Origin: Mesocentrotus franciscanus
Lineage: Eukaryota; Echinodermata; Echinoidea; Camarodonta; Strongylocentrotidae
Assembly (NCBI GenBank): GCA_037976565.1
Contig: CP137672.1
Location: 18,438,335-18,502,334 of the forward strand
Direction of reading: 5' to 3'
Length of the DNA: 64,000 bases
The position numbers were made by a program, and so were the translations under genes. The notes below the pieces were generated by a model. The model did no database searches, was not told the DNA's origin, and saw only the letters and a list, made by a program, of their open reading frames with translations. Below, piece after piece: positions 47,331-59,047 of the stretch. Each line of letters opens with the position of its first letter. The first letter of the stretch is position 1.

Positions 47331-49349
47331 AGATATGACACAAGTCGAATGGTGGTGAACAATAAGCTGCCGGAAGTTTTTCTTTTGATTCCTGTCGTAG
47401 GTTGATATGATACACTGGTTAGCCGCCTTCGCGCTCCTCCCCGATGCCCGCAGCATTTGGTCCAGTGTGTTGCCACGAAGGACTTACACAGGTTTCGACA
47501 ATGACGAACAGCCACATAATTCTAGAACGCGGCTAGTATTTAACAAGCATGCCAGGAATATATGCCGCAGAATCGGGGTCGTTCATTGGATTATTCGGGC
47601 TTCGCGCACGAGCGACACGAGCTGTTTCCTAGTGATGCCGATGGAATACATCTTTTGGCAGGAAATGACTTGTTCCTTCAAAGCCTTATTCGCGAGTCGA
47701 CGAACGTTGGAAAGACTGCATTCCAGTTCTTTGTTGTGGTTCACTCTAATTTGTTATTAAATTATTTGTAGACTGTTTTCATGAGCTTGGTCTCACTCGT
47801 GTTCATAACGGCGTCTGTCACTTAATACTGTTTTCGGTTTTAAAATTTATTCATGTTATTGTTAAAACGAAAGATAATTGTTCACGATTAATTTTGTTAA
47901 TGGGCCTATTTGCTCAAGCCTCAAATCGGTAAAAGGTATATAGTTAAATGAAATTAGCCAATTAGGTGATGGGTTGAGATTAATATGTTAAGCTCATCTA
48001 CCTGGTGGGGTTGTTATATTATGGCACAATATAAAAACTTAATTAGTGAAGTTAGATTAAATGTTGATTGGACTGTAGAAATTGAATTTAAAATTGATGA
48101 TACGAAATTCGGTTATTATTAATATTTACACCCCCTTTTTAAAGTATCGATAATGAAAGCAATCTTTTCAGCGTATTACGTTTTGGTTGGATTATTGCAT
48201 TAGTACAGTAAATGCTCACGCTTATAAATATTTTGAATTGAATACGTGATAATAATAATAATATATGCGAATACATAGGCACTATAGTGCAAGTAAAAGG
48301 TTTGCAGACGTGAATATACCTGCATGTTAAGTTGTTGGAAGAAATTTCATGTTGAAGTTAATTCAGATAATTGACGCTGATGAAAGTCTTGAATTGAATA
48401 CGTAATGTACGTGCAAATAATATATACGCTCAGTGGCGGCGGGCGGTGCCCGTGTGGCGGAAATTGTCATTTTTGCCTCTTCGCATATATATATGTGTAT
48501 GCGTATATATGTTGATATATACCTATAAAGGTAATTATGTGTATTACACACTGCTCCAAAATACCTCATGGGAGGGTTGTGTTTTTGAGAATATGAATTG
48601 GATTATTTTAGTTGGCCATTGTATCTTGCAGAGCTCAATATTTATTGGTTTCCGGTTGGGGCCCCGATGATAACAGGCATTCCGTCCTGTCGTTTATTTA
48701 TAACATGTACCCGCCTGTAAAGTGGGCATCTGTTCGCCTGTTTTATGCAGTGGAACTGTTTGCCTTCTTTGATGCAGTGGGGTGTTATACGTATATCCTG
48801 TGCTCACAGTTCCAAATGAGGAGGTAAACTCTGTTCGCCTGTTTAATGCAGGGAACATTGTCGCCTTTTTACGGGCTGTGGGGGGATGTACACAAGTTCT
48901 CGTCTGTTGGTGGCCCCTATGCAGAGAGTACTTTGGGTTGTTTTCAGGTGCAGATACTTGTATAAATTGATCAAAAGATTCGAAAGTAATACCCGGGTCC
49001 TTCCCTGGGGTGGATTGGAGCAGTGTAACATTTAAAGTAAAAGTATTTTATATTCAGTTGGGAAAGTTTGTGTCGTAGTTGTTGCTATTGTCATGATGTT
49101 GATATTCAGGGTAACAAGATTCCATCCTCTATTAAATCTCAAGTACCCGCACAAACGCATTCCGTTTCATTTTGTTACTGTGAGTGTAATAATAATAATA
49201 ATATTAACAACAAAACCAACAACAATACTACTACAGCTACAGCTGCTACTAGTAATTTTCTTATACAGCAATTTTCCAGTTACAATGTGAACAACCAAAT
49301 ACAAGCAATTAAATTAAATAATAACATGGCAGTAACAATATTATGTGGT
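47331..49349. other. Gene-poor interval
   Basis: No convincing gene. 48725-48895 contains two diverged copies of a unit of about 100 bp with tgttcgcctgttt and atgcagtgg or atgcaggg. At 48431, cagtggcggcgggcgg resembles a hAT terminus without a visible partner. Open frames at 47407-47771 on the + strand have no family resemblance. Confidence 0.4.
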
Positions 49350-49460
49350 CTTAGACAACCTTCATGCCAAAGAAAATGACAGCACCGAGCAAGGATCGAA
49401 CCCAGAACCTCATGTAAGAGAGTCAATGAGCTTGACCAACATACCACAGTTGAAATGACT
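49350..49460 (-). mobile_element. tRNA-derived SINE fragment
   Basis: The minus strand reads ctgtggtatgttggtcaagc (A-box region) and then ctgggttcgatccttg (B-box), about 35 nt apart, followed by gctcggtgctgtcattt. The B-box is intact. The body is short, so this is a truncated copy rather than a tRNA gene. Confidence 0.6.
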
Positions 49461-49519
49461 GACAATATTTTTAATGGCGATAAGGAACTATCCATTTCCT
49501 CAAAATTGTACCATATTAC

Positions 49520-49870
49520 ACGAGTTTAATAAGAAAGTTACATTGTTTGCCAAAAAGGCTCAGAATTGCATTCAAGATACCTCTGCATGTTAACAAAGCA
49601 AGAAATTGTCAAGCCCCAAATTATTTGTCTGAATTATTATCTTTTCAATCGCAACCACATTCACATAACTTACGAAGTACACATGACCGGCTACTTTTAA
49701 AACTAACTCACACTAAAACAAACGTAACTCTTGAAGATTGCGCTTTCAGTTGTGCAGCTACAAAGCTTTTGAATAACCTATAGCTAGACACGAGAAAAGC
49801 TCGAACTGTTGCCGTTTGTAAACAAATTATGACACTTTTTAAGAATTTGGCATTGCCGTGCAAGTTGACT
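49520..49870 (+). pseudogene. Non-LTR retrotransposon 4, C-terminal fragment
   Basis: The + strand frame reads LHCLPKRLRIAFKIPLHVNK, then APNYLSELLSF, NLRSTHDRLLLK and CAFSCAATKLLNNL. This matches the very common pattern LHWLPVxxRIxFKIL...APxYLxxLL...LRS...AFSxAAPxLWN at the C-terminus of Jockey/CR1-like elements. A stop codon follows at 49781-49783, where intact members continue. No catalytic domain is present. Confidence 0.75.
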
Positions 49871-50306
49871 ATTAAATTTGGCTTAGCCTGTAAAAAAAAA
49901 TACCTGTCATGTAGGTGTTCTAAAAAGCAATCAACGGTTAGTAAGTTGAAACTAATATAAATGTATTTTTTAACTATGGTATAGTTAAGAAGAATATTAT
50001 TATTCTCATAGTACCCTAGTTTGGAATAAGCGATCGTCATCTAGTCATGCCATACCTATAGGCCAATATATATATATAATCAACAACTGAATTATTCACA
50101 CTCCTTATAATTTTGATGTTTTTTGCGTTTTTCATAAGTCGAGAATGAAAGAGGGACTGGTTGAATTAGGGCATTTGTCGAATACTTTAAGATGGTTGCT
50201 TTAATATGTCACATTCTCAACAAACATAAATCGGGACCAATCATTTTTCATATCCACGAAAAAGATACAAAACTGTGTAAGGGGTGAATAATTTATTTGT
50301 TAACTA

Positions 50307-50351
<45 letters not shown>

Positions 50352-51308
50352 TGTGTGTGTGTGTGTGTGTGTGTTCGTGTTCTTATATTATATATTATAC
50401 ATACTAATAATATACATAATATAAAATGGTAGTATTTAAACCATACTCTATGACTTTAAATAAAAACATCTAGTGCAACGAAATTTATCTGCATTAGTTA
50501 TGTTCAGGTTTTGTCAATGAACTTAAATGCTAACTTAAAAGCTAATGACACTTAATTATTACTAAGGCACTTTGAATGCCATAATGGCATGTTATACCAG
50601 TTAGTGAAAGTCGTTGTGGTGATGGTCATGGTGATGACGGTATGAGAGGAATTCGATTGATCTAGAACATACAATCATTATTCCCACATCTTTCGTAAAG
50701 TGAAATTCAAGTTCAAGATAAGGTGAAAAATAATTCGCGAGCTTTCTCAACATTTTTATGTCAGTTTAGAAAAAAGTCATAACAGAAATGTCATCTAAAA
50801 AGTACTGATTTTCACATGCCGTCATATTCAAAATATTACACGACATACGTAGATAGTGAATCAATGTCATCTAAAAAGGACAACTTTTCACATGCCCTCA
50901 TATTCAAAATATTACACGACATACGTAGATAATAGTTTGGACCGATCAATCATGTGTGTAGTCCAATATACCTTTTTCTATATGGAGCGTATTTGTTTTC
51001 ATCAAGATTGAGTCATTAAAAAAAAAATCAATTGATGCATGATCCCGAAACCTCGCAGTATACTACACCAAATCATACGTACTATAAATGATAATGAATC
51101 TTTACAAATTGCGTCCAGTTTCTTTCAGGATCTCATTATCTGATTGTATGACCAGAACTCAACTTTTTCTTCGATGCTGTCTAAGCTGTCATTATTATTG
51201 TGATGAATGGATGAAAGTTAAAAACACAAATAAACAATAAATATGAAGTCTTAGAAATGATATTGTTCGGCCGCTCGCAGTCTACTTCATAACATGAGCT
51301 TGCAGTTT
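49871..51308. other. Interval downstream of GPCR4, with microsatellite and tandem repeat
   Basis: A compound (TA)n(TG)n microsatellite lies at about 50309-50372. Two copies of a 75-bp unit (atgtcatctaaaaag ... cacgacatacgtagata) occupy 50788-50934. 51050-51230 loosely resembles 57560-57700, suggesting an older shared flank of GPCR4 and GPCR5. The GPCR4 3' UTR must lie here. Confidence 0.5.
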
Positions 51309-52373
51309 TTATTTCCTTGCTTTTAAAAGTCGAATGATTGCCACTCTATAGCGTTTCTTCATGATGAAGAAAACTACTGGATTTAGCCAGTGATTTGAAT
51401 ACATAATCATGTAAAGGATGAAGGTCATATTTTTCGGAATATCACCAAAGATTTTCATTATAAGGAGAAATCCAGGCGTCCACACCAAGTAGCTCGCTCC
51501 GACAACGACCGAGATCGTTATGGTGCCCTTATTCGGCTTTATATAGCAGCAGCGCCGGCGGAATGAATCGAGAGTTGGCAGAGCTTGGTCTTCCAATTCT
51601 TCCTCATCACGTGGCTGAAGTGGAGCACGTGACTGTACTTGGGTACGTGACCGTAGTTCGGAGAAGCATTTACGTTTGTCATCATCTCGATCCTCATGCG
51701 ATTTTGAGATGAAGAGTACGTGCACGTTTAAAACAGTTGTTAGCATGACAATCGTGAAAGGTATAACGATGTAAACTGCTACGACTGGTACTTGTTTGGA
51801 ATTGATCACGAAGCTTTGTCGGTTCGAATGACAGAGGCCAAAAAACGCCCAATGAATAATGGGTAACTCCCCAACTAAAGCCCCGCCGATGAGCGCCGCC
51901 ATTATCAGTAACTTGATTCTCCGTCGGGTCAGGATAGTGTGGTATCGCAATGGGTGGGTAACCGCTATGTATCGATCAATGGTGATCAACATCAATATCA
52001 TATGAGACATTCCAACGAAGGGAAACATAACACCACTGGCAATAATACACAACGTCGCATCAGAATAAAAAGATTGATCAATTGCGATTAGCACAATCTT
52101 TCCGTAACAGATGGTTCCTCCTAGGAAGTCGACAACGCCAAGAACGCGAAGACAGAGCCGGAGATTGGTGGTGAAGAGTGAATTTGTTGAGTTCAGGACG
52201 AGAAGATGAAGTACATTGAAAACCACAACGAGGAACACACCGATACATCCAGAACCTATCGATGCTATGAGTTCTCCATAGGTAAGATGGATGCTGGATT
52301 CGTTGCCGCTACTGTTCCTGTTAAAACCGACTGAATCCTCGGTGAATGAAAGCATTGTTGTGTTTTCATCCAT
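51309..52373 (-). CDS. GPCR4: intact, diverged rhodopsin-class receptor (354 aa)
   Basis: Rhodopsin-class GPCR of the plasma membrane, ligand unknown, clearly related to GPCR1-3 and 5 but the most diverged. The N-terminus is longer, with possible glycosylation at NTT, NSS and NES. Helix 1 has FNVLHLLVLN and helix 2 LRLCLRVLGVVD. Helix 3 starts with a Cys (TLCIIASG) and ends LMLITIDRYIAVTHPLRY. Loop 2 carries GLCHS. The third intracellular loop is about 30 residues longer than in the paralogues and very charged (RDEEELEDQ, then RRRCC). Helix 6 begins TITISVVVGASYLVWTPG and helix 7 has HWLNPVVF. NPxxY Tyr is Phe, as in all five. The start is preceded by pyrimidine-rich sequence and AG then GGTCAGG, the best of the acceptor-like sites. 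There are no frameshifts. Confidence 0.92.
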   Translation of the reverse strand: MDENTTMLSFTEDSVGFNRNSSGNESSIHLTYGELIASIGSGCIGVFLVVVFNVLHLLVLNSTNSLFTTNLRLCLRVLGVVDFLGGTICYGKIVLIAIDQSFYSDATLCIIASGVMFPFVGMSHMILMLITIDRYIAVTHPLRYHTILTRRRIKLLIMAALIGGALVGELPIIHWAFFGLCHSNRQSFVINSKQVPVVAVYIVIPFTIVMLTTVLNVHVLFISKSHEDRDDDKRKCFSELRSRTQVQSRAPLQPRDEEELEDQALPTLDSFRRRCCYIKPNKGTITISVVVGASYLVWTPGFLLIMKIFGDIPKNMTFILYMIMYSNHWLNPVVFFIMKKRYRVAIIRLLKARK

Positions 52374-53148
52374 CCTGACCCTAGTTAGACAACAAAGTTC
52401 TTCAATTCAACCAGCAAATACTTTACACATACTCTTGAATTCGTTTCCAAAATCACTAATGATGTGACGCATGCAAGTGCGTTTTCCTTTAAAAAGAGTG
52501 TTCCTCTAACAAAATATAAGTCCTTCTTGCAGTCGAATATTTCATCGTAAACGTGGAAAATGTAGAAAGGATTCACGAATATCGTGACTTACATAAATCG
52601 ATAATTTATGACTGGCGTACGTGGTTGAGGATTACATTATAACGGGATTGCGTGCACGAGAAATGGTAATAGGATGAGTGCTAAAATATCCTTACTCAAT
52701 ATGACACCAGCGGCGTCGCTATAGGAGAGGAAATGGGGCGGTAGGGTGTTTAACTACCACAACTGCCCCGCCCCCCCCTAAAATTTTGGTCGGCAAATAT
52801 TTTCAATTTTGTTTGTGATTTCAAAATGGGCCTATTTCGGCAAAAGAGAAAGTTGAGAACTTCGTACGAAACCCCGTTCCCTTTTATTGAAATAGTCGAG
52901 CGCCGCCCCTAAAGGAATCGAAAGTACTGGTAGCAGTGGACAATAGTCCAATTAAAGCATCCGCTGCTACAAAGATCGAGGTCATTTCGTACAAAATAAA
53001 CACTTTATGTGAATTTCCATACTCTGGTGACTATGAAGTGTCGTGTTTTAAAGAGGAAGTATAGTAATAATTGATATTTTTCACATATTTTCTAGTTGTT
53101 AGAAATATGATTTTTACACATCATATTACTGAGCAAAGTACTCTGAAT
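52374..53148. other. Region upstream of GPCR4
   Basis: Presumed 5' flank and intron of GPCR4. Contains a C-run near 52765-52780 but no recognisable gene or matched repeat. Confidence 0.35.
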
Positions 53149-53847
53149 CAGAGGTGGTGCTCCCGGTATGTGTGTGGGGGGCGCACAGTGCCCCCTCCCC
53201 CTCCCACGCTCTTTCAAGTACCCCAAAGTGCCTTCTTTTACTTCAGAAAAGTGGTCCTTTTTCATTCTAATAGGTACCCATTCTACATTCTTAAAAGTGA
53301 TCCTAAACACCTTTGATAAGAGCCCCCTTTACCTCTGAAAAGTGCTCCTCTTTTTTTGTAATAAGAGCCCCTTTCCCTCTTATAAATGCCCCTAATCTCT
53401 TCTGATAAATGCCCCTATTAAAATCGGATAGGTGCCCCTTTTCATTAATAGACAAGGGTCCCTTTTCCTTTGCAATTAGTGCCCTTTATCAGGTACGAGA
53501 GGTGCCTATTCCACCTCTGCATGATAATTGCCCAGTTTACTCTGACACGTGCTCCCTTTCCCTTTCTAATAATTGCCCTTTTCCTTTTTAATAACAGCCC
53601 CTTGCCCTTTTCCTTCGACTAATGACCCTCTTGAAAATTGCCCTTTTAATTTTGACACGTTCTCCTTTTATTTTTTAGTAAGTGTTCTCTTCCCTTTTGA
53701 TAAGCGCCCCCTTTTTATTTCCCCATAATAATTATGTGCTTCTGATTTAAAACAACTAAGAGTGTCTTTTCTTTAATTTCACCCATTGTTGATATATTAT
53801 GTACCTTTTTAAGGGCCTCTCCAGTCTGTAATGATGAGATGCGGACC
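53149..53847. mobile_element. hAT-like minisatellite element, copy 3 (right end lost)
   Basis: Starts CAGAGGTGGTGCTCCCGG like copies 1 and 2, followed by the degenerate gtgcccctttt array (about 53200-53720) and the start of the conserved right part (ataattatgtgcttctga to cagtctgtaatgatgag). Homology stops near 53847, so the right end and target duplication are missing. Confidence 0.7.
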
Positions 53848-54307
53848 TATAGGGCCGATACTGGCCAATCCATTTCAGCCATATGGTCTCATACGACATA
53901 TTGAGGTGAAAAGGTTTGTGCTACTAGTTTTCGTTTGGGGTTTGTAGCCATGGATTAATTCTCTTAATTTCTTACGAATAGTAAAATTATATGAAGGTTG
54001 AGAGATTTAATTCTTCTTCTTATAAACATCAAATTTGCCCCGTACGACATATTTCATGGTTTACAAGACATGGTCAACATGTTACAAGAATACATTTACT
54101 GCTCTAGCCCAATTTTAGATATGTTTAAATTGTATTCATCTTTTCTTTTTGTCTGTGTGTCATTCATGAAATTAAATAGAACATGTTTTTTATTTTTAAT
54201 GCATCTATATATATATTTACATACCTCTCTTTAGAAATCTAGCCATCTAATTGGTCGAAATTGGAGTCGTGAGTTTAGCCATGCCGTAAAGAAACGAACA
54301 ATGCCAG

Positions 54308-54430
54308 TAACGGTCAATAGTTCATGAGGAAGATGCCCGTTGCATCCGGGTAACGGTCAATAGTTCATAAGAAACATGCCCGTTGCATCCGGGTAACGGC
54401 CAATAGTTCATGAGAAAGATGCCCGTTTGC
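54308..54430. repeat. 43-bp tandem repeat
   Basis: The unit taacggtcaatagttcat followed by gaRRaagatgcccgttgc starts at 54308, 54351 and 54394, with few changes, giving about 2.8 copies. Non-coding. Confidence 0.85.
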
Positions 54431-54644
54431 TGAGATCCTTATTGGTTTACGTGTAAAAAGTTTCTTTGTGCGAGCGCGGATACCATACAGTGTGTGTGCG
54501 ATTTGGTAACATTCAGGCAACTTTCCAGCGAAGATTAACAAATATTGTCTCAGATTTTCTGCGATGTTTTAACCAATCTTTACTCAAGAAAAGGATAAGG
54601 CAAGGATTCTTTGTTGATTTTGGGGGGGGAATTCGGTATATAAA

Positions 54645-54796
54645 AGATATATGGACTGCTTTAATATTCGAGGCATAGCTGTTTCTATACTGGCTCTCGG
54701 TGACGTTGCATCACCGCGACGCGCCTCGGGTTCATGGCAGGATCCCCTTGAGCCTATAGAAACAGCTATATGCCTCTCAAAGCAGTCAATATATCT
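54645..54796. repeat. Foldback element
   Basis: Arms at 54645-54689 and 54755-54796 are complementary (actgcttt, gaggcata and agctgtttctata in the left arm) around a 65-nt GC-rich centre. It may be a small MITE. It lies within the material inserted into repeat D copy 2. Confidence 0.75.
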
Positions 54797-55011
54797 ATAA
54801 CATAATCTAGGTTCAGTATATCTGTGCACACACATATTAGAGCATCGTAACATTCGATAGCCTTGTATTTACAGTTTCAACTTCGATTCAAGGTTAATAG
54901 AAATATTGTCGCTGCCAAATGGTTGAAATATAATAAAATTGTAAAAGTATGTAAAGATTACAAGGTCTTTTTGGAGCCACAAGGGCGTTAACTCATACTT
55001 TAACACAGGAG

Positions 55012-55766
55012 TTAACCCTAATAAGGCCGGGGGGGGCCATCATGGCCCCCCTCCGCGATTTTCTGATTGATCGGGAACGCATACGGATGACGCCCCGCCG
55101 CTTCATGACTTTATTCTTTCGAATCTTGCGCATCTTTTAAAACAATTTTTTTTGAAAATCGGACCTACCGTTACAAAGTCACGTGACCTTTTGTCTTTAC
55201 ATGTCGGCCCGAAAATCGCTCATTTTCGTGATTTGTGTACAAAACATATGGAAATATCATTTTTCCTAAAAGAGATAAAACATTGGTTATTTGGTCTTGT
55301 TTAAAGTTTAGGTGTATGTTTTGGGGGTCAAAATAGTTAAATTATAGTTAGAAATGAAATAAAACAACAAAAACAATGAAATACATAAGTTAAAAAACAA
55401 TGAAATACATAAGAAATTATCAAAACAAGAGATAACATAAGGAATAACCTAGCTTTCCAAATTTTTTTTCGTATTATTATTCCAAATGGTCTAACAAATA
55501 TATGTAGTGGAAAAGAAAGCTTAAATATGAAGAATATATGATTTATGGGTAAAAATATGAATTTTTGACCTTATTTGCATAATTTACCATAAATATGCAA
55601 ATGAGTAATTTTTCAAAAAATTGAAATTGCTATATTATTCTATACACTTCACTTGACATGCATGCAAATTTTCGCGGCGATCGGCCGTTTCACGGCCGAG
55701 ATCTTAAGGGCCATAATGGCCCCGGCCGTATTAAGAACTCAAATAGCCCGGCCTTATTAGGGTTAA
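55012..55766. mobile_element. piggyBac-like MITE with TTAA duplication
   Basis: TTAA lies at 55012-55015 and 55763-55766. The ends are CCCTAATAAGGCCGG (55016-55030) and its exact inverse at 55748-55762. TTAA followed by a CCC-start TIR is the signature of piggyBac-type elements. Subterminal sequence includes ggccatcatggcccc and a second ggccataatggcccc near the other end. The body is 747 bp with no transposase. Confidence 0.85.
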
Positions 55767-56460
55767 GGCCCTTCCGAAAATAGAGTGATATATGAATAGA
55801 GTAATAGACACTGTACTAATGTACACTACAAGAGAAATGTAAAATCGTTTTGACTTGTGATACGAGAATGACTTTATTACACTTCTCAAATCGTGAAGGA
55901 ACAGGGAGATTTAAAAACCATATTATATCAAGGTTTGAAACTATCATAAATATGCAGATGAACCAAGAAATGTCCCCTGCACATATGTGTAATAAACAAT
56001 AATAATACATGATACATTTAAATTGCAATTACACAATAGATTGAATGAGTTGCTGTAATAAATTAATACTGTTTGCACTTATCTGGAGAAATACCGAGAG
56101 CAAATGATACAATGTCTCAACCAAATTTAGAGTGCATGTATATCACCAAATACACAGTAAGTGTCTATTACAAATCAGTCTTTTAAAATATTGTGCAGTA
56201 TCATAACATTATAAAATGTTCTACACTTGTGCCGCGAAGGCGAGAATAAATGGGAACATAAACTACGTAATGGTAGTACATTGCATAAACATATAAAAAC
56301 AGCTGCCACAATATTAATTAATTCCATATGTTCAACAAAATTCCTAAAAGGGCTAGTCTAATATTAAAGGGCAATCCAACCTTAATAACTTCATTTGTAT
56401 GAAAGTAGAAAAATAAGAGAAACAAAATGGCGAAAATTTGAAATAAATTAGACCAATAAC

Positions 56461-57784
56461 AAGAGTTATAAATGTATAATGTCACTAAATGATCACCTAA
56501 CGATCGATGAATTGTATATGAGATCACTAAATCTATGCCAATCTCATAACGGGAATTTGATCTGTGGATTTTGACGTAGTCACAACTCCCACATTTGTTA
56601 CAAAAATATCATTAATTTCTGTTTTTTCTCCTATGTGCCTTCTCCCTTGTGGCACTATTCAAAATATATTATGGATAGCATATTATTATGTATGTTTTAC
56701 AAACTTTTAATTAAAATTTCAAGTAGGTTGTATACCTTATTAGTTTAACGAACGAAAGTAGATTATTGGACAATGACATCGATGAATAACAGCTGCAAAA
56801 ATATTGCATTTACCATGCACGTTTAGAAAGCAAACTTTGTACTACAAAACTGAAACTCCTTGCTCCATTGACAATTTTTATTCATTACACACTAAGAATT
56901 AAGGGTGCAATTGTGGTACAGATATGCATCCACCTACGCGTATTCGGCAGAGAGTGTTGCTATTGTAGCAGAGGGTGCTACTATTGTAGCAGAATTGTAC
57001 CTTCATTTCTTAGTGTGTAGGTTTCCGATTTTGGGGTGTTATATAGTGTTGGAAAAAATGATATCTTTGCTTATAATGAATACATATATCGGTTGAAGAA
57101 AAAAAAAAGTGTTATTTCAGCAGCAACGAAACCAATGTTTTAAATACTATTGATATCTGCAGATCAAACCAAGATGTTTGTTTAATAATTCCTTGATTAA
57201 TCATTAAAACAATATGTACAAAGAAATGCTTTATTAATTCAAAATTTAATGAAATGCCAAAATATTTAATGGAATGTTGAGTTCTGTTAAAGATGAAAAA
57301 TAATTGGTGAGCTTTTTCGTTCTTCTTATGTCAGTTTGGAAGTAGAACTGTCTTTTAAAATAGATTGCAATTGAAATGTCTTTTTTTTCGAGATGTGAAA
57401 AGCAATACATTTAGTTAAAGTGAGTATCAACGTATAGTCCCGTATACCGATTTTTGTTTGCAGTGCATGTGATTTCAAGCAAGACTGAGTAAATGTCGTT
57501 TAGTTTGATCATGTCTAAACTTCAAAGTACACATCACTTCTTACATACTACATAAACAGCCTTACCAGTTGGTTCCAGACAGTTTCTTTCATGATGTAAT
57601 TGCATGACCATTAGGCCTAGTAGTCATATTTATCTTAGCTGTTGATGGGTTTTCATTGATTATAAATTGTGAATGGCGCATTGAGAGGTTCTATGATCCA
57701 GAAATGGGCTGTTCAAGAACATTATTATTTTGATAATCATGATAATGGCAGACTTTTTGTAATGCATGTACTCATCATCTGACA
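56461..57784. other. Gene-poor interval
   Basis: No gene recognised. Two copies of a short tgctattgtagcagag motif lie near 56955-56995. 57290-57700 loosely resembles 50710-51230, downstream of GPCR4. Confidence 0.4.
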
Positions 57785-58135
57785 ATTTTCTCTCTCTCTT
57801 TCTCCCTCTCTCCCTCCACATTTCCCCCAGTAGGTACTTCCTCTCAGTATGCCTCTCGTAACCTCTCTCTCTCTCTCTCCTTGTCTTACTGCTTTCATGG
57901 CTTTTGTTCTCTCACTTCCTTCTCAAATCCCGCTTGTCTGTGTGCACCTCTCTCTTTCTCTCTCTGTCTCTCTGTCTCTATCTTCCCCCTTCCCTTTCTC
58001 TCGCTCTCTGCCTTCTCCGTCTCTCTATACTATTCCCCCCCCATTTCCTTTACTTACCACTTCCTCCTTATCTGTGCATCTATATATGGCTCTCGCTCCA
58101 TTTCTCTCCTCCCCCTCTCTCTCTCTCTCTCTCTG
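57785..58135. repeat. Pyrimidine-rich (CT)n tract
   Basis: Counterpart of 24930-25515, with ctctctctctcc-type runs. Overlapping open frames are artefacts of the repeat. Confidence 0.85.
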
Positions 58136-58442
58136 CTATCATAACTGATTATGTAAACTTTTCTTTTGTACATGATACTAGGATACATTTTTATCATCAA
58201 TCTATCCGGATATGTTCGTATATTTTTTTAACTGACAGAAAAATTTCGGGTAATTTTTTTTCTTTCTTAAGAAACCTACTAAATAAGGAAATAGACATTT
58301 TGTATAGAAAAAGAATATTTTGCAAATTTCCTCTAGGAATCCTTTCTATATTCAAGCCAACAAATCATGCTAAACTTTTAAAACCAATACAAATTAGCCA
58401 TCTATAAGATGGGGATATCCACTGGTGCCCCAAAAGTAGGAA

Positions 58443-58648
58443 TACATTTTTTCTTACCTCATTTCATGAAATGGTTGTTAAAATACATGGTTTATTCTTG
58501 ATAGATACAGTTTATACCCTCTCTGAACTTTACTGATTAATCTCTTTGACTCTTTAGATTGATCGATAAAGCTATGCGAAGATATCAATTTATCAAGAAA
58601 AACAATTATTTTTACGATCAATTCATTAAAAGAGGAAAGAAAAAATAC
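58443..58648. repeat. Foldback hairpin family H, copy 4
   Basis: Nearly identical to copy 3, with the same arm structure (ttcttacctcatttcat against attaaaagaggaaagaa, and tctgaactttactgat against the gattgatcgataaag arm). It lies about 3 kb downstream of the GPCR5 stop codon. Confidence 0.8.
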
Positions 58649-59047
58649 AGTGTGTGTGGTTTCTATAGATACCGAATAAAATTGAAGACAACATATTAAT
58701 TATATGATATTTTCAGTCAAGGCAGATTTTATGAACCTTGGCAGACTAGACTACAACCTTCAGTCATGTTTGGTTATAAAATAATTGGGAAAGAAATTGT
58801 GGAGTTCTTCCTTTCATAGATGCGTTAAACATGGAAAATGGAGTAAATATAATATACGTAGTTATAATGGCCTTTACTTATATATTTGTTGAAACATATT
58901 TATACAGGATAAAAACATGATCAGCAAAGCTGTATTTCACCAGTGTCCTGATTAAGGACATGCAAAAAATACAGCAATTCACAGATCAAGTTTACAATGC
59001 GAAACAAAATGTACAATAAAATATTGAAAATTTAATGAAAATAAGAT

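Larger units (their letters stand above)
53972..56460. repeat. Dispersed 0.8-kb repeat D, copy 2
   Basis: Matches 37350-39490, but with a different insertion: the shared sequence is continuous at 53972-54182, breaks, and resumes at about 55815-56460. It holds the unoccupied TTAA (56183-56186) where copy 1 has its 1.3-kb insertion. Confidence 0.75.
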
